From contig VSNR01000027.1 of NCBI GenBank assembly GCA_009774345.1, forward strand, positions 1 to 30,767: 30,767 bases of DNA. Direction: 5' to 3'. Under the pieces are notes generated by a model, which did no database searches, was not told the DNA's origin, and saw nothing but the letters and a program-made list of their open reading frames with translations. Made by a program: the position numbers and the translations under genes. This stretch comes from Lachnospiraceae bacterium (GTDB lineage: Bacteria; Bacillota; Clostridia; Lachnospirales; Lachnospiraceae). Below are positions 24,316 through 30,767 of this stretch, in pieces (position 1 is the first letter of the stretch; each line of letters begins with the position of its first letter).

Positions 24316-24360
24316 CTTGTTTCCCCCTCTTTCTGTTAATTTGCGATCCAATATACACCT

Positions 24361-24389
24361 ATTATAACAAATCAAATCGGAAATGAACA
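24361..24389 (-). promoter_or_regulatory. Promoter of the zinc protein/Sat-like operon
   Basis: TGTTATAAT, an extended -10 (TATAAT at 24366-24361), with only a weak -35 (TGTTCA) 17 nt before. It is divergent from the promoter at 24403-24431. Confidence 0.55.
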
Positions 24390-24402
24390 GTGTTACTATG
24401 CC

Positions 24403-24431
24403 TTGTTTGTATTTTTTCTATATGGTATGAT
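24403..24431 (+). promoter_or_regulatory. Promoter of the unknown gene at 24580
   Basis: TTGTTT (24403-24408), 17 nt, TATGAT (24426-24431) with the extended TGG before it. The transcript would begin inside or just after the first hairpin arm at 24432. Confidence 0.5.
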
Positions 24432-24556
24432 ATACTCACGACAGATAAGATCTGCCGTGAGTATCGCGCCAGCCGCAGCCGCGAAGCGGCATATTTCCTT
24501 ATGCAGCTGTGTGCATCATTTTATACTGGTGGTCAGTCTTTTCGACCGCCAGTATA
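24432..24556. repeat. Structured repeat element, copy 2
   Basis: Hairpins in a row: ATACTCACG-a-CAGAT/ATCTG-c-CGTGAGTAT (24432-24464, 14 pairs with one A-C mismatch); GCCGC-GAA-GCGGC (24478-24490); ATGCA/TGCAT (24501-24516); a 13-bp stem with one G-U at 24522-24556. The stretch 24478-24516 (GCCGC, loop, GCGGC, ATA, TTCC, TGCA, GCAT) matches 18444-18484. Here it forms the leader of the gene at 24580; at 18 kb it lies the other way round relative to the nearest gene. Confidence 0.65.
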
Positions 24557-24579
24557 GACTCAAAAAGGAGGGATTTCCC

Positions 24580-25095
24580 ATGAAATTTGACTTAAACTGC
24601 AGTTGTTTAGACGGACTCGTCCTCATCGACCGGGGTTTTATCAAAGAACTAAACAACGAACTAAATTATGATTTACTTTGTTCCTTTGAAATTCTGCTCG
24701 ACCACAAAGGGACTTCTGAACTTATATTTGATTTTCCAGATGAGGACTGGGGCGTTGTATGGGCACGGGAGTCCGCACCGATACAAGCGTTTTGTAATCA
24801 GGGAAAAATGATTGTCTGGCTATTGGATGGGATAAAGACAGAATGTGTATTTGAAAAAGATGACACCATCACAGATTCTGACAAATGGTTATCAGTTCCT
24901 ACAGGCAGTCTCCTTGCCGTCACCGCAGAGGAGTTCCTACAATGTCTGTTCTACCCTGAATTAGAAATGGAAGAACTCTTTACCATAACCATCCCCACAG
25001 GATGGTATGCCATAAAAAATAACGGCATCAAAGAAATTAAATACTGTATGGGAAATCCCTCCGTGACTGCATTTCACAACATTCAGGAATTATAA
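24580..25095 (+). CDS. Unknown protein
   Basis: 171 residues from the ATG at 24580, chosen for AAAGGAGG 8 nt upstream; the frame is open to 24403 but that part crosses the hairpins. The protein is acidic, soluble, without signal peptide or membrane helix, and alternates short beta and polar stretches (LLCSFEILLDHKGTSELIFDF, TITIPTGWYAIKNNG). I do not recognise a family. It could be an immunity-type or small beta-rich protein. The TPR ORF starts just after, in another frame. Confidence 0.75.
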   Translation: MKFDLNCSCLDGLVLIDRGFIKELNNELNYDLLCSFEILLDHKGTSELIFDFPDEDWGVVWARESAPIQAFCNQGKMIVWLLDGIKTECVFEKDDTITDSDKWLSVPTGSLLAVTAEEFLQCLFYPELEMEELFTITIPTGWYAIKNNGIKEIKYCMGNPSVTAFHNIQEL

Positions 25096-25148
25096 GGCCA
25101 GATGCGCGCTGTGATGAGGCAGTTCCTTACATCGAGCGCATACGCACA

Positions 25149-25544
25149 GTGTCCGCTCCTTATCTGTATGAGATTTATATGGGAGATGTGATGCTCCTGA
25201 AAGGCAGGCTGCAAGAAGCCTTAGACTGTTGGCATGCCGCTGTGATGCATCATCCGCAGACTTGGCAGGTTTATTTTCGCAGGGCAGGCCGCCTTCAAAA
25301 ACTTGGCAGGTTTCAGGAGGCACTCGCAGACTACGAACAATGTTTTATGATTCAGAAATCTCCACGGCTCACGGACGGACTGCACGCTATGGCACAGCTC
25401 CATGAGATTATAGAGGATTACACTGCCGCAATCCATGACAGAGAGCGCATTATCAAATGCTTGCAGGAGGAATACAACACCTTTTCCGGCGAGGGAATCA
25501 ACAGCCAGCTTCGGGAGATTGAGCGTCTGAAGCTGCTTCTTTAA
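25149..25544 (+). CDS. TPR-repeat protein, probably lacking its original 5' end
   Basis: 131 codons from a GTG without a visible RBS. Tetratricopeptide-like helix pairs are clear: LYEIYMGDVMLLKGRLQEALDCW, VYFRRAGRLQKLGRFQEALADYEQC and LHEIIEDYTAAIHDRERI. The same frame stays open upstream to 25041 and reads like protein (PDARCDEAVPYIERIR) but offers no ATG, GTG or TTG start. So the gene may be the tail of a longer one after a frameshift near 25090, or use an unusual start. It overlaps the 3' end of niaR by 47 bp in opposite orientation. Binding partner unknown. Confidence 0.55.
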   Translation: MSAPYLYEIYMGDVMLLKGRLQEALDCWHAAVMHHPQTWQVYFRRAGRLQKLGRFQEALADYEQCFMIQKSPRLTDGLHAMAQLHEIIEDYTAAIHDRERIIKCLQEEYNTFSGEGINSQLREIERLKLLL

Positions 25545-26100
25545 TCCCCGCAGACAGCTCCTTCTCATACGGCAGCAGCTTTGCGAGATATCCCCGCTCG
25601 GAGAGCATCTGCTCGATTTCATCCAGAACTGCCTCACTCTCTGCGCTGACGGTATGAAAATGATATCCCGATGTCACATTCAAAAGCGGTGTGGATTTGC
25701 CAGACTGGATATTCTCCACAAACATGCGCACATCCCTGCGGCATTTGATATGCAATGCCGCAGTCATTTTGCCGTAAGCCCTGTGGTTGACCATCACGTC
25801 CAGCACCGTTCCGCCCAGATCCACAATCGCGTTCAGCTCATCCTCCACTTCATCATTGGTATGATGTACCTTAAAAGTACGCACATGCTGTCTCTGGTGC
25901 GCGCGCTCGAGATAATACCCTTTGGGCGTGGAGCGGATGGGATATCCCTCCGTCCGCAAAAGCGCGATATCCTGCACGACAACCTGCCGGCTCACACCTG
26001 TTTTTTTTCCTAAGCTGTTGCCAGAGATTGGAGTCTGTGACTGCTGCATCATTGTCAAAAGTATTTTTCTCCGCTCCATTCCGGTCAATTCCTTCACCAT
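25498..26100 (-). CDS. niaR: NAD biosynthesis repressor NiaR
   Basis: 200 residues. The N-terminal HTH_11 domain (about 8-60: RRKILLTMMQQ, ISGNSLGKKTGVSRQVVVQDIALLR) is followed by a 3H domain (about 70-175) with its histidines (HHTNDE, VNHRAYG, YHFHTVS), which binds nicotinate. NiaR (YrxA) represses de novo NAD synthesis and niacin uptake when nicotinate is plentiful. It is the last gene of the nadA-nadB-nadC-niaR operon, 26 nt after nadC, giving self-control through the operator before nadA. The C-terminal about 20 residues are extra for the family and overlap the convergent TPR ORF. GGGAGG is the RBS. Confidence 0.93.
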   Translation of the reverse strand: MVKELTGMERRKILLTMMQQSQTPISGNSLGKKTGVSRQVVVQDIALLRTEGYPIRSTPKGYYLERAHQRQHVRTFKVHHTNDEVEDELNAIVDLGGTVLDVMVNHRAYGKMTAALHIKCRRDVRMFVENIQSGKSTPLLNVTSGYHFHTVSAESEAVLDEIEQMLSERGYLAKLLPYEKELSAGIKEAASDAQSPEAGC

Positions 26101-26126
26101 ACTTCCTCCCTCTGATCTGACTCCTT

Positions 26127-26978
26127 TTACACAGTTCTAAGATGTTTCAGGCTGATATCGAGAATCGGTGCAGAATGTGTCAGTGCACCGCTCGAGATAT
26201 AATCCACGCCAAGATGTGCGATCGTGTTTATATTTTCCTTGGTTACATTTCCTGAACATTCTGTCTCAGCCCTGCCATTGATGATACGGACTGCCTCTGC
26301 CATCTGCTCTGGCGTCATATTATCGAGCATGATAATGTCCGCCCCGGCCTCGACTGCCTCCCGTACCATATCAAGGTCTTCTGTCTCCACTTCAATCTTC
26401 CTGACAAACGGTGCATAGGCCCTTGCCGCCTGAACTGCCTGTGTCACACTGCCCGCCGCATCAATATGGTTATCCTTTAGCAGAACACCGTCTGACAGAT
26501 TATAGCGGTGGTTGGCGCCGCCGCCGACCCGCACGGCATATTTTTCAAAGACACGCATACCGGGCGTCGTCTTTCTGGTGTCAAGCAGCGTCGTTTTGGT
26601 TCCTTCTAACAGTCTGACCACACTGCGCGTATAGGTCGCTATGCCGCTCATCCGCTGCAAATAATTCAGCGCTGTGCGCTCCCCGGAGAGCAGCACACGA
26701 ATATCGCCTGTCACGACCGCGAGGACTTCACCCTTTTTCACCTCGTCGCCGTCCTTGACATGACAGATCACCTGCGTCTTAGAGTCAAGGAGTGTAAATA
26801 CCCGCTCAAACACCATAAGCCCTGCGATAATGCCGTCCTCCTTGCAGATTAACTCCACTTCACCCTTTTTGTATTCTGGCATAACTGCATTGGTGGAGAC
26901 ATCTTCGCTGTTGATGTCCTCCTCTAGTGCCATCTTGATATACTTGTCAGCGACAAGCTGCATTGTAATTGGATTCAT
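26127..26978 (-). CDS. nadC: Nicotinate-nucleotide pyrophosphorylase (carboxylating)
   Basis: 283 residues, normal length. Makes nicotinate mononucleotide from quinolinate and PRPP, the last step of the de novo branch. Family motifs: EDINSEDVSTNAV near the start, ERTALNYLQRMSGIATYT, LDTRKTTPGMR (the quinolinate/PRPP-binding arginine and lysines), VGGGANHRYNLSDGVLLKDNHI, VEVETED and ADIIMLDNM. GAGAGG inside the nadB end serves as RBS; the gene overlaps nadB by 32 nt, so translation is coupled. Third gene of the nad operon. Confidence 0.97.
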   Translation of the reverse strand: MNPITMQLVADKYIKMALEEDINSEDVSTNAVMPEYKKGEVELICKEDGIIAGLMVFERVFTLLDSKTQVICHVKDGDEVKKGEVLAVVTGDIRVLLSGERTALNYLQRMSGIATYTRSVVRLLEGTKTTLLDTRKTTPGMRVFEKYAVRVGGGANHRYNLSDGVLLKDNHIDAAGSVTQAVQAARAYAPFVRKIEVETEDLDMVREAVEAGADIIMLDNMTPEQMAEAVRIINGRAETECSGNVTKENINTIAHLGVDYISSGALTHSAPILDISLKHLRTV

Positions 26979-28170
26979 ACTTTGTCCTCTCTTTCATGAT
27001 ATTTTCGGCGGCGCGCTTTGCAAAGACAAGGCTCTCTAACAGGCTGTTGCTGGCAAGGCGGTTTTTCCCATGGACACCATTGCAGCTCGTCTCGCCCACC
27101 GCGTACAGATGCGCCATCGTCGTCTGCGAATCAGAGTCCACATGCACGCCCCCCATAAAATAATGCTGCGCCGGAACGATCGGGATCGGCTCCTTCAGCA
27201 AGTCATAGCCCTCCTCGAGACAGCGGCTGTATATATTTGGAAAATGCTCCCGCACAATATTTTCAGGAACATGCTCAAAGGAAAGAAACTCATACGCTGT
27301 CCCTTCCTTCTCCATCTCTTTTAAGATCGCCTCTGTCACCACGTCCCGCGGGAGCAGCTCTTCGACAAAGCGTTCTCCTTTATGGTTTAAAATAATCGCA
27401 CCTTCCCCCCGCGCAGACTCTGAGATCAGAAAACTTCTGCCCGGCTTCGTGCTGTAGAGGCAGGTAGGATGAATCTGCACATAATCCATGTGCTCGAGTG
27501 CGACCTGATGCTCCTTTGCTATGCGGCAGGCATCTCCTGTGAGCAGGGAAAAATTAGTGGAATGGCGATAGAGCCCTCCGATGCCTCCTGTCGCCATCAC
27601 AGTGTCTGGCGCGTAAATCTCCAAAAGCTCCCCATCCTTGGACACTGCTTTGATTCCGACACATGTGTCATTTTCTTCGATGATATCCGTCATTGTCGTG
27701 TACTCTAGGATTGTCACATTGTCAAGCTTTTGTACATGCGAGAGCAGCGTGGTTGTGATTTCCTCCCCTGTGATGTCCTTGTGGAAACAAATCCGCGGTC
27801 TGGAATGCGCCCCTTCCCGTGTATATGCGAGACTGCCGTCCTCATTTTTCTCAAAACGCACGCCCAGTGCAAGCAAGTGCTCAATGATTCCGCGGCTTGC
27901 ATGAATCATCAGCTCCACACTCTCCACACGGTTTTCATAGTGTCCTGCACGCATTGTATCCTCAAAATATGCATCAAAATCACTCTCATCGCGCAGCACA
28001 CAAATGCCGCCCTGCGCCAGCATCGAATCACAGCTTGCGAGATCTTCCTTTGACAGCATGAGAATCTTGTTGTCACGCGGCAGCGACAATGCTGTGTAAA
28101 GTCCTGCAACGCCGCAGCCTGCAATGACTACATCATAGTACAGTTTCCTTGTCATTTTCTCTTGTTCCAT
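26947..28170 (-). CDS. nadB: L-aspartate oxidase, short form
   Basis: 407 residues. Oxidises L-aspartate to iminoaspartate with FAD. Seen: dinucleotide motif GCGVAG (18-23), SMLAQGGICV, RICFHKDITGEEI, VMATGGIGGLYRHSTN, GEGAIILNHKGERFVEELLPRDVV, QHYFMGGVHVD and GKNRLASNSLLESLVFAKRAAE. It ends soon after this last motif and so lacks the C-terminal helical domain of E. coli NadB (about 540 residues). The overlap with nadC means this is a stable arrangement, not an obvious fresh truncation. RBS AGGAAAGGG; 14 nt after nadA. Confidence 0.95.
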   Translation of the reverse strand: MEQEKMTRKLYYDVVIAGCGVAGLYTALSLPRDNKILMLSKEDLASCDSMLAQGGICVLRDESDFDAYFEDTMRAGHYENRVESVELMIHASRGIIEHLLALGVRFEKNEDGSLAYTREGAHSRPRICFHKDITGEEITTTLLSHVQKLDNVTILEYTTMTDIIEENDTCVGIKAVSKDGELLEIYAPDTVMATGGIGGLYRHSTNFSLLTGDACRIAKEHQVALEHMDYVQIHPTCLYSTKPGRSFLISESARGEGAIILNHKGERFVEELLPRDVVTEAILKEMEKEGTAYEFLSFEHVPENIVREHFPNIYSRCLEEGYDLLKEPIPIVPAQHYFMGGVHVDSDSQTTMAHLYAVGETSCNGVHGKNRLASNSLLESLVFAKRAAENIMKERTKYESNYNAACR

Positions 28171-28184
28171 ACCCTTTCCTGCTG

Positions 28185-29090
28185 CTATGCAAGCGCCAGC
28201 ATCCTTGTGAGTGTCTGCTTCGCCGCCTCGTCAGCCTGTCCATTTTCCATGTGGACCTCGTTGGTGCCATATTTCAGCACATTGATAATTTTCTCTAAAG
28301 TGATGCGCTTCATATCTGTACAGACAGGCTCTGTCTTGGGAAAATAAAATACCGCATCCCTGCGCGCCTGCTGTAATGCATACTGCACGCCCGACTCTGT
28401 GCCAATGATAAACTCCTTGGCAGCACTCTCTTTTGCAAACTGGATAATGCCGCTTGTGGAACCGATATAATCCGCCAGCGACAGCACCTCCTTACTGCAC
28501 TCTGGATGTACCAGTACACGCGCAGACGGATGCTGTATTTTCAATTCCTCAAGCTCTGCTGCCCGCATGTTCTCGTGAATCGGACAATACCCCTCATTAA
28601 AAACAAACTGCTTCTCAGGAACCTGTTCTGCCACAAAATGCGCAAGATTTCTGTCCGGTATAAATAAAATGTGCTGATTGGGCAGATTGCGGACAATCTG
28701 AACCGCATTTGCAGAGGTCACGCTGACATCAGACCATGACTTGATTTTGGCGGTCGAATTGATATAGCATACCACTGCCAAATCTTCATACTGCGCGCGC
28801 GCCTTCTCTATGGTCTCCCTCACGACCATATGCGCCATCGGACAGTCTGCCTCAGCATCTGGCATCAGCACTGTTTTGGACGGATTCAGCAGCTTGGCAC
28901 TCTCCCCCATAAAGGACACCCCGCAGAACACAATCGTGCGCTGCGGCAGATCGACCGCCTTTTTGCTCAGGAAATAAGAATCCCCTATATAATCCGCAAT
29001 CTCCTGTACCTCAGGACGCACATAGTAATGTGCCAGGATCACTGCATCCTTCTCCTCTTTCAACTTTTGTATCTCTTCCTGTCTTGTCAT
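28185..29090 (-). CDS. nadA: Quinolinate synthase
   Basis: 301 residues, the usual length of the short bacterial form. Condenses iminoaspartate with dihydroxyacetone phosphate to quinolinate, using a 4Fe-4S cluster held by three cysteines: C83 (DAEADCPMAH), C169 (NEGYCPIHE) and C257 (EPVCTDMK). Other motifs: LAHYYVRPEVQEIADYIGDS, CGVSFMGESAKLLNP, SWSDVSVTSANAV, HPECSKEV and GTESGVQYAL. First gene of the nad operon, with a promoter at 29124-29152 overlapped by a probable NiaR operator. Confidence 0.97.
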   Translation of the reverse strand: MTRQEEIQKLKEEKDAVILAHYYVRPEVQEIADYIGDSYFLSKKAVDLPQRTIVFCGVSFMGESAKLLNPSKTVLMPDAEADCPMAHMVVRETIEKARAQYEDLAVVCYINSTAKIKSWSDVSVTSANAVQIVRNLPNQHILFIPDRNLAHFVAEQVPEKQFVFNEGYCPIHENMRAAELEELKIQHPSARVLVHPECSKEVLSLADYIGSTSGIIQFAKESAAKEFIIGTESGVQYALQQARRDAVFYFPKTEPVCTDMKRITLEKIINVLKYGTNEVHMENGQADEAAKQTLTRMLALA

Positions 29091-29123
29091 GCCAAACCTC
29101 CCTGATCCTCATTTGTTTTTTGC

Positions 29124-29152
29124 AGTATAGCACATATCTTTACTGCTGACAA
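29124..29152 (-). promoter_or_regulatory. nad operon promoter
   Basis: TTGTCA (29152-29147), 17 nt, TATACT (29129-29124) with an extended TGC before the -10, about 35 nt upstream of the nadA ATG. Confidence 0.8.
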
Positions 29153-29168
29153 GACACCTGTGATGACA
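29147..29168 (-). promoter_or_regulatory. Probable NiaR operator
   Basis: The minus strand reads TGTCATCACAGG then TGTCTTGTCA, over the promoter -35. It resembles NiaR sites as I remember them (an ACAGGTGTCTTGTCA-like core). TGACA is repeated 17 bp apart on the plus strand. Position and niaR in the same operon support it. Confidence 0.6.
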
Positions 29169-29191
29169 AATAACATATATTTTATTTGTTG

Positions 29192-29220
29192 TTGACTTCA
29201 CTGGATTAGATTGGTAAAAT
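29192..29220 (+). promoter_or_regulatory. Promoter of the TSCPD gene
   Basis: TTGACT (29192-29197), 17 nt, TAAAAT (29215-29220), divergent from the nad promoter and about 50 nt before the ATG at 29271. Confidence 0.75.
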
Positions 29221-29270
29221 AATATCAATTCAGTTTCATACAATTCTCTACGAAAGGTAAGGTGTATATT

Positions 29271-29522
29271 ATGCAATACAAGACAAGCGGAACCTGTTCC
29301 CAGCTCATTGACTTTGAAGTTGAGGACGGCATTATTCAATCGGTAGCTTTTACAGGCGGCTGCAATGGCAATCTCAAAGGCATCTCCGCGCTGGTTGCCG
29401 GGATGAAGGTCGATGATGCCATCTCCAAACTCAAAGGAATCCAATGCGGGCACAAAACGACATCCTGCCCAGACCAGCTTGCACATGCACTGGAACAATA
29501 TCAGGCAGAACATGCAGATTGA
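29271..29522 (+). CDS. TIGR03905 family TSCPD domain protein
   Basis: 83 residues from the ATG at 29271; a GTG three codons earlier is possible but AAGG spacing favours the ATG. Motifs YKTSGTCSQLIDFEVEDGII, FTGGCNGNLKGI and IQCGHKTTSCPDQLAHAL match the TIGR03905 short TSCPD proteins, related to the C-terminal domain of vitamin B12-dependent ribonucleotide reductases. Four Cys suggest metal binding. Function unknown; widespread in clostridia. Own promoter, not in the nad operon. Confidence 0.92.
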   Translation: MQYKTSGTCSQLIDFEVEDGIIQSVAFTGGCNGNLKGISALVAGMKVDDAISKLKGIQCGHKTTSCPDQLAHALEQYQAEHAD

Positions 29523-29620
29523 AAAATATGGTAATGATTCAATACAATGGAAAATGTGAATTTTTTGAATATACTATTATTGAATACACGATCCTATAGA
29601 AAACCGGAGGCTAATAGATT

Positions 29621-30697
29621 ATGAAACGCATCGTCTTTACCGGCGGCGGCTCCGCCGGCCATGTGACTCCAAACATCGCACTTTTTCCCAGACTCAAAAG
29701 CATGGGCTATGATATACATTATATTGGCTCCTACGATGGTATCGAGAAAAAACTGATTGAGGATTACCGCATCCCCTACTATGGAATAGCAACGGGCAAG
29801 CTCCGTCGGTATTTTGACATCAAAAATTTCAGTGATCCTTTCCGTGTGATCAAGGGCTTCACCGAGGCTCGAAAAATACTAAAGACACTCAAACCAGATA
29901 TTGTGTTCAGCAAAGGGGGCTTTGTGAGTGTGCCTGTTGTGCGCGCTGCGGCGATGCTCAAGATTCCGTGCATCATTCACGAGTCCGATATGACGCCGGG
30001 GCTTGCCAACAGCATGTGCATTCCTGTCGCCAAAAAGGTCTGCTGCAATTTCCCTGAGACGCTGCAAAATCTGCCTGCCGAGAAAGCGGTGCTCACCGGC
30101 TCTCCCATCCGAAATGAACTCACAAAGGGCGATAAGGACAAAGGGCTTCAGATGTGCGGTTTTAACGCTGCCAAACCAGTCATTATGGTGATCGGCGGCA
30201 GTCTGGGCGCTGCCGGTGTCAACAAACTGGTCCGGGAAGCACTGCCCTCTCTGCTCAATGATTTTCAGATTGTCCATATCTGCGGCAAGGAAAAAATAGA
30301 TAACCTGCTCCTAAAAACCAAAGGATACAAACAATTTGAGTTTGTAAAGGATGATCTCAAGGATTTATTTGCAATGGCGGACATTGTGATCTCGCGCGCC
30401 GGCGCCAATGCCATCTGTGAACTTCTGGCACTGCGAAAACCAAATCTTCTGATTCCGCTGCCTGCCCACGCAAGCCGCGGCGACCAGATTCTGAATGCGA
30501 AAAGCTTTGAGTCCCAAGGCTTTTCTATGGTTGCCGACGAAGATTACCTCACCGCAGTGACCCTGACAGAAAAGGTGCATGAGCTGTACTTTACAAGGCA
30601 GTCCTACATTGACGCCATGCAGAACAGCAAAATCAAGGACTCCATCGAAACCATCACTGCATTGATTGAAAATACGGTAAATGCAAAAAACGAGTAG
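29621..30697 (+). CDS. murG: MurG-like UDP-GlcNAc:lipid I N-acetylglucosaminyltransferase
   Basis: 358 residues, complete. Adds GlcNAc to lipid I to form lipid II at the inner face of the membrane. GT-B fold: first glycine loop GGGSAGHVTPN (8-18), FSKGGFVSVPVVRAA, IIHESDMTPGLAN, second domain with TGSPIRNEL, VIGGSLGA and the donor-site SRAGANAICELLALRKPNLLIPLPAHASRGDQ. The first loop has A where many MurG have G (GGTGGH), a variant seen in clostridial MurG-like proteins, many of which coexist with a second MurG in the division cluster. No other division genes are nearby here. GGAGG lies 11 nt before the ATG. Confidence 0.9.
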   Translation: MKRIVFTGGGSAGHVTPNIALFPRLKSMGYDIHYIGSYDGIEKKLIEDYRIPYYGIATGKLRRYFDIKNFSDPFRVIKGFTEARKILKTLKPDIVFSKGGFVSVPVVRAAAMLKIPCIIHESDMTPGLANSMCIPVAKKVCCNFPETLQNLPAEKAVLTGSPIRNELTKGDKDKGLQMCGFNAAKPVIMVIGGSLGAAGVNKLVREALPSLLNDFQIVHICGKEKIDNLLLKTKGYKQFEFVKDDLKDLFAMADIVISRAGANAICELLALRKPNLLIPLPAHASRGDQILNAKSFESQGFSMVADEDYLTAVTLTEKVHELYFTRQSYIDAMQNSKIKDSIETITALIENTVNAKNE

Positions 30698-30716
30698 GAA
30701 ATTCCTGCTCGTTTTA
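30689..30716 (+). terminator. Terminator at the end of murG
   Basis: AACGAGTAGGAA (30689-30700) pairs with TTCCTGCTCGTT (30702-30713), followed by TTT. The murG stop codon lies inside the left arm. Confidence 0.75.
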
Positions 30717-30767
30717 AACTGTACCCCTTGTCAAGGACAAATTTTTTATTTTGTTGCAGGGAATATG

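Noticed and set aside
24522..24556. Hairpin before 24580 as an intrinsic terminator/attenuator
   Set aside because: No T-run follows the stem on either strand, so termination there is unlikely.
24403..24579. Longer N-terminus for the unknown protein at 24580
   Set aside because: It would translate the promoter and hairpins; AAAGGAGG before 24580 marks the start.

Overview
The window looks like a chromosomal segment of a Gram-positive anaerobe of the Clostridia, most probably Lachnospiraceae. Reasons: AGGAGG-type ribosome binding sites, compact TTGACA/TATAAT promoters, two BceRS-like two-component systems, a YtrA-type GntR/ABC operon, a NiaR-controlled nadABC operon, a TIGR03905 TSCPD protein, a DUF4080 radical SAM protein and a MurG-like glycosyltransferase. 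I cannot name the genus. No tRNA, rRNA, CRISPR array or complete insertion sequence was seen.

Left end (1-5.9 kb). An AT-rich, minus-strand cassette of a DUF262 (ParB/GmrSD-N-like) protein, a small ABC-type ATPase and an HNH-type nuclease cut by the window edge looks like an anti-phage defence system related to Septu and GmrSD. Behind it come a QueG-like double-cluster ferredoxin protein, a SUKH (SMI1/KNR4) immunity-type protein overlapped by a small ORF, and a BceRS-like two-component system.

Positions 5944-6256 hold the most striking find: a 27-residue one-helix peptide with a consensus promoter, a convergent short RNA with its own promoter, a shared bidirectional terminator, and two short direct repeats, one covering the toxin start codon. 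This is the layout of the enterococcal par (Fst/RNAII) type I toxin-antitoxin locus.

Middle (6.4-18.2 kb). A B12-binding radical SAM enzyme is followed by a minus-strand operon: a METTL25-like methyltransferase, an 839-residue membrane-anchored protein ending in a C39-like domain that lacks its catalytic His, and two secreted paralogous DUF5722 glycosidase-like proteins. Then come a GntR/ABC-ATPase/permease operon with an 8-bp tandem repeat at its promoter, and murI.

Right part (18.2-30.8 kb). Hairpin-rich intergenic DNA at 18.28-18.52 kb shares a conserved core with a second copy at 24.43-24.56 kb; it looks like a dispersed structured repeat. Around and between these lie a GT2 glycosyltransferase, a Nudix-RR-HK operon, a DUF6891-like protein, a pRiA4b/IS1096-passenger-like zinc protein with a SatA-like streptothricin acetyltransferase, an unknown protein and a TPR ORF that seems to lack its 5' end. 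The nadA-nadB-nadC-niaR operon has a probable NiaR operator over its promoter -35. Divergently lie a TSCPD protein and murG, and the window ends just past the murG terminator.
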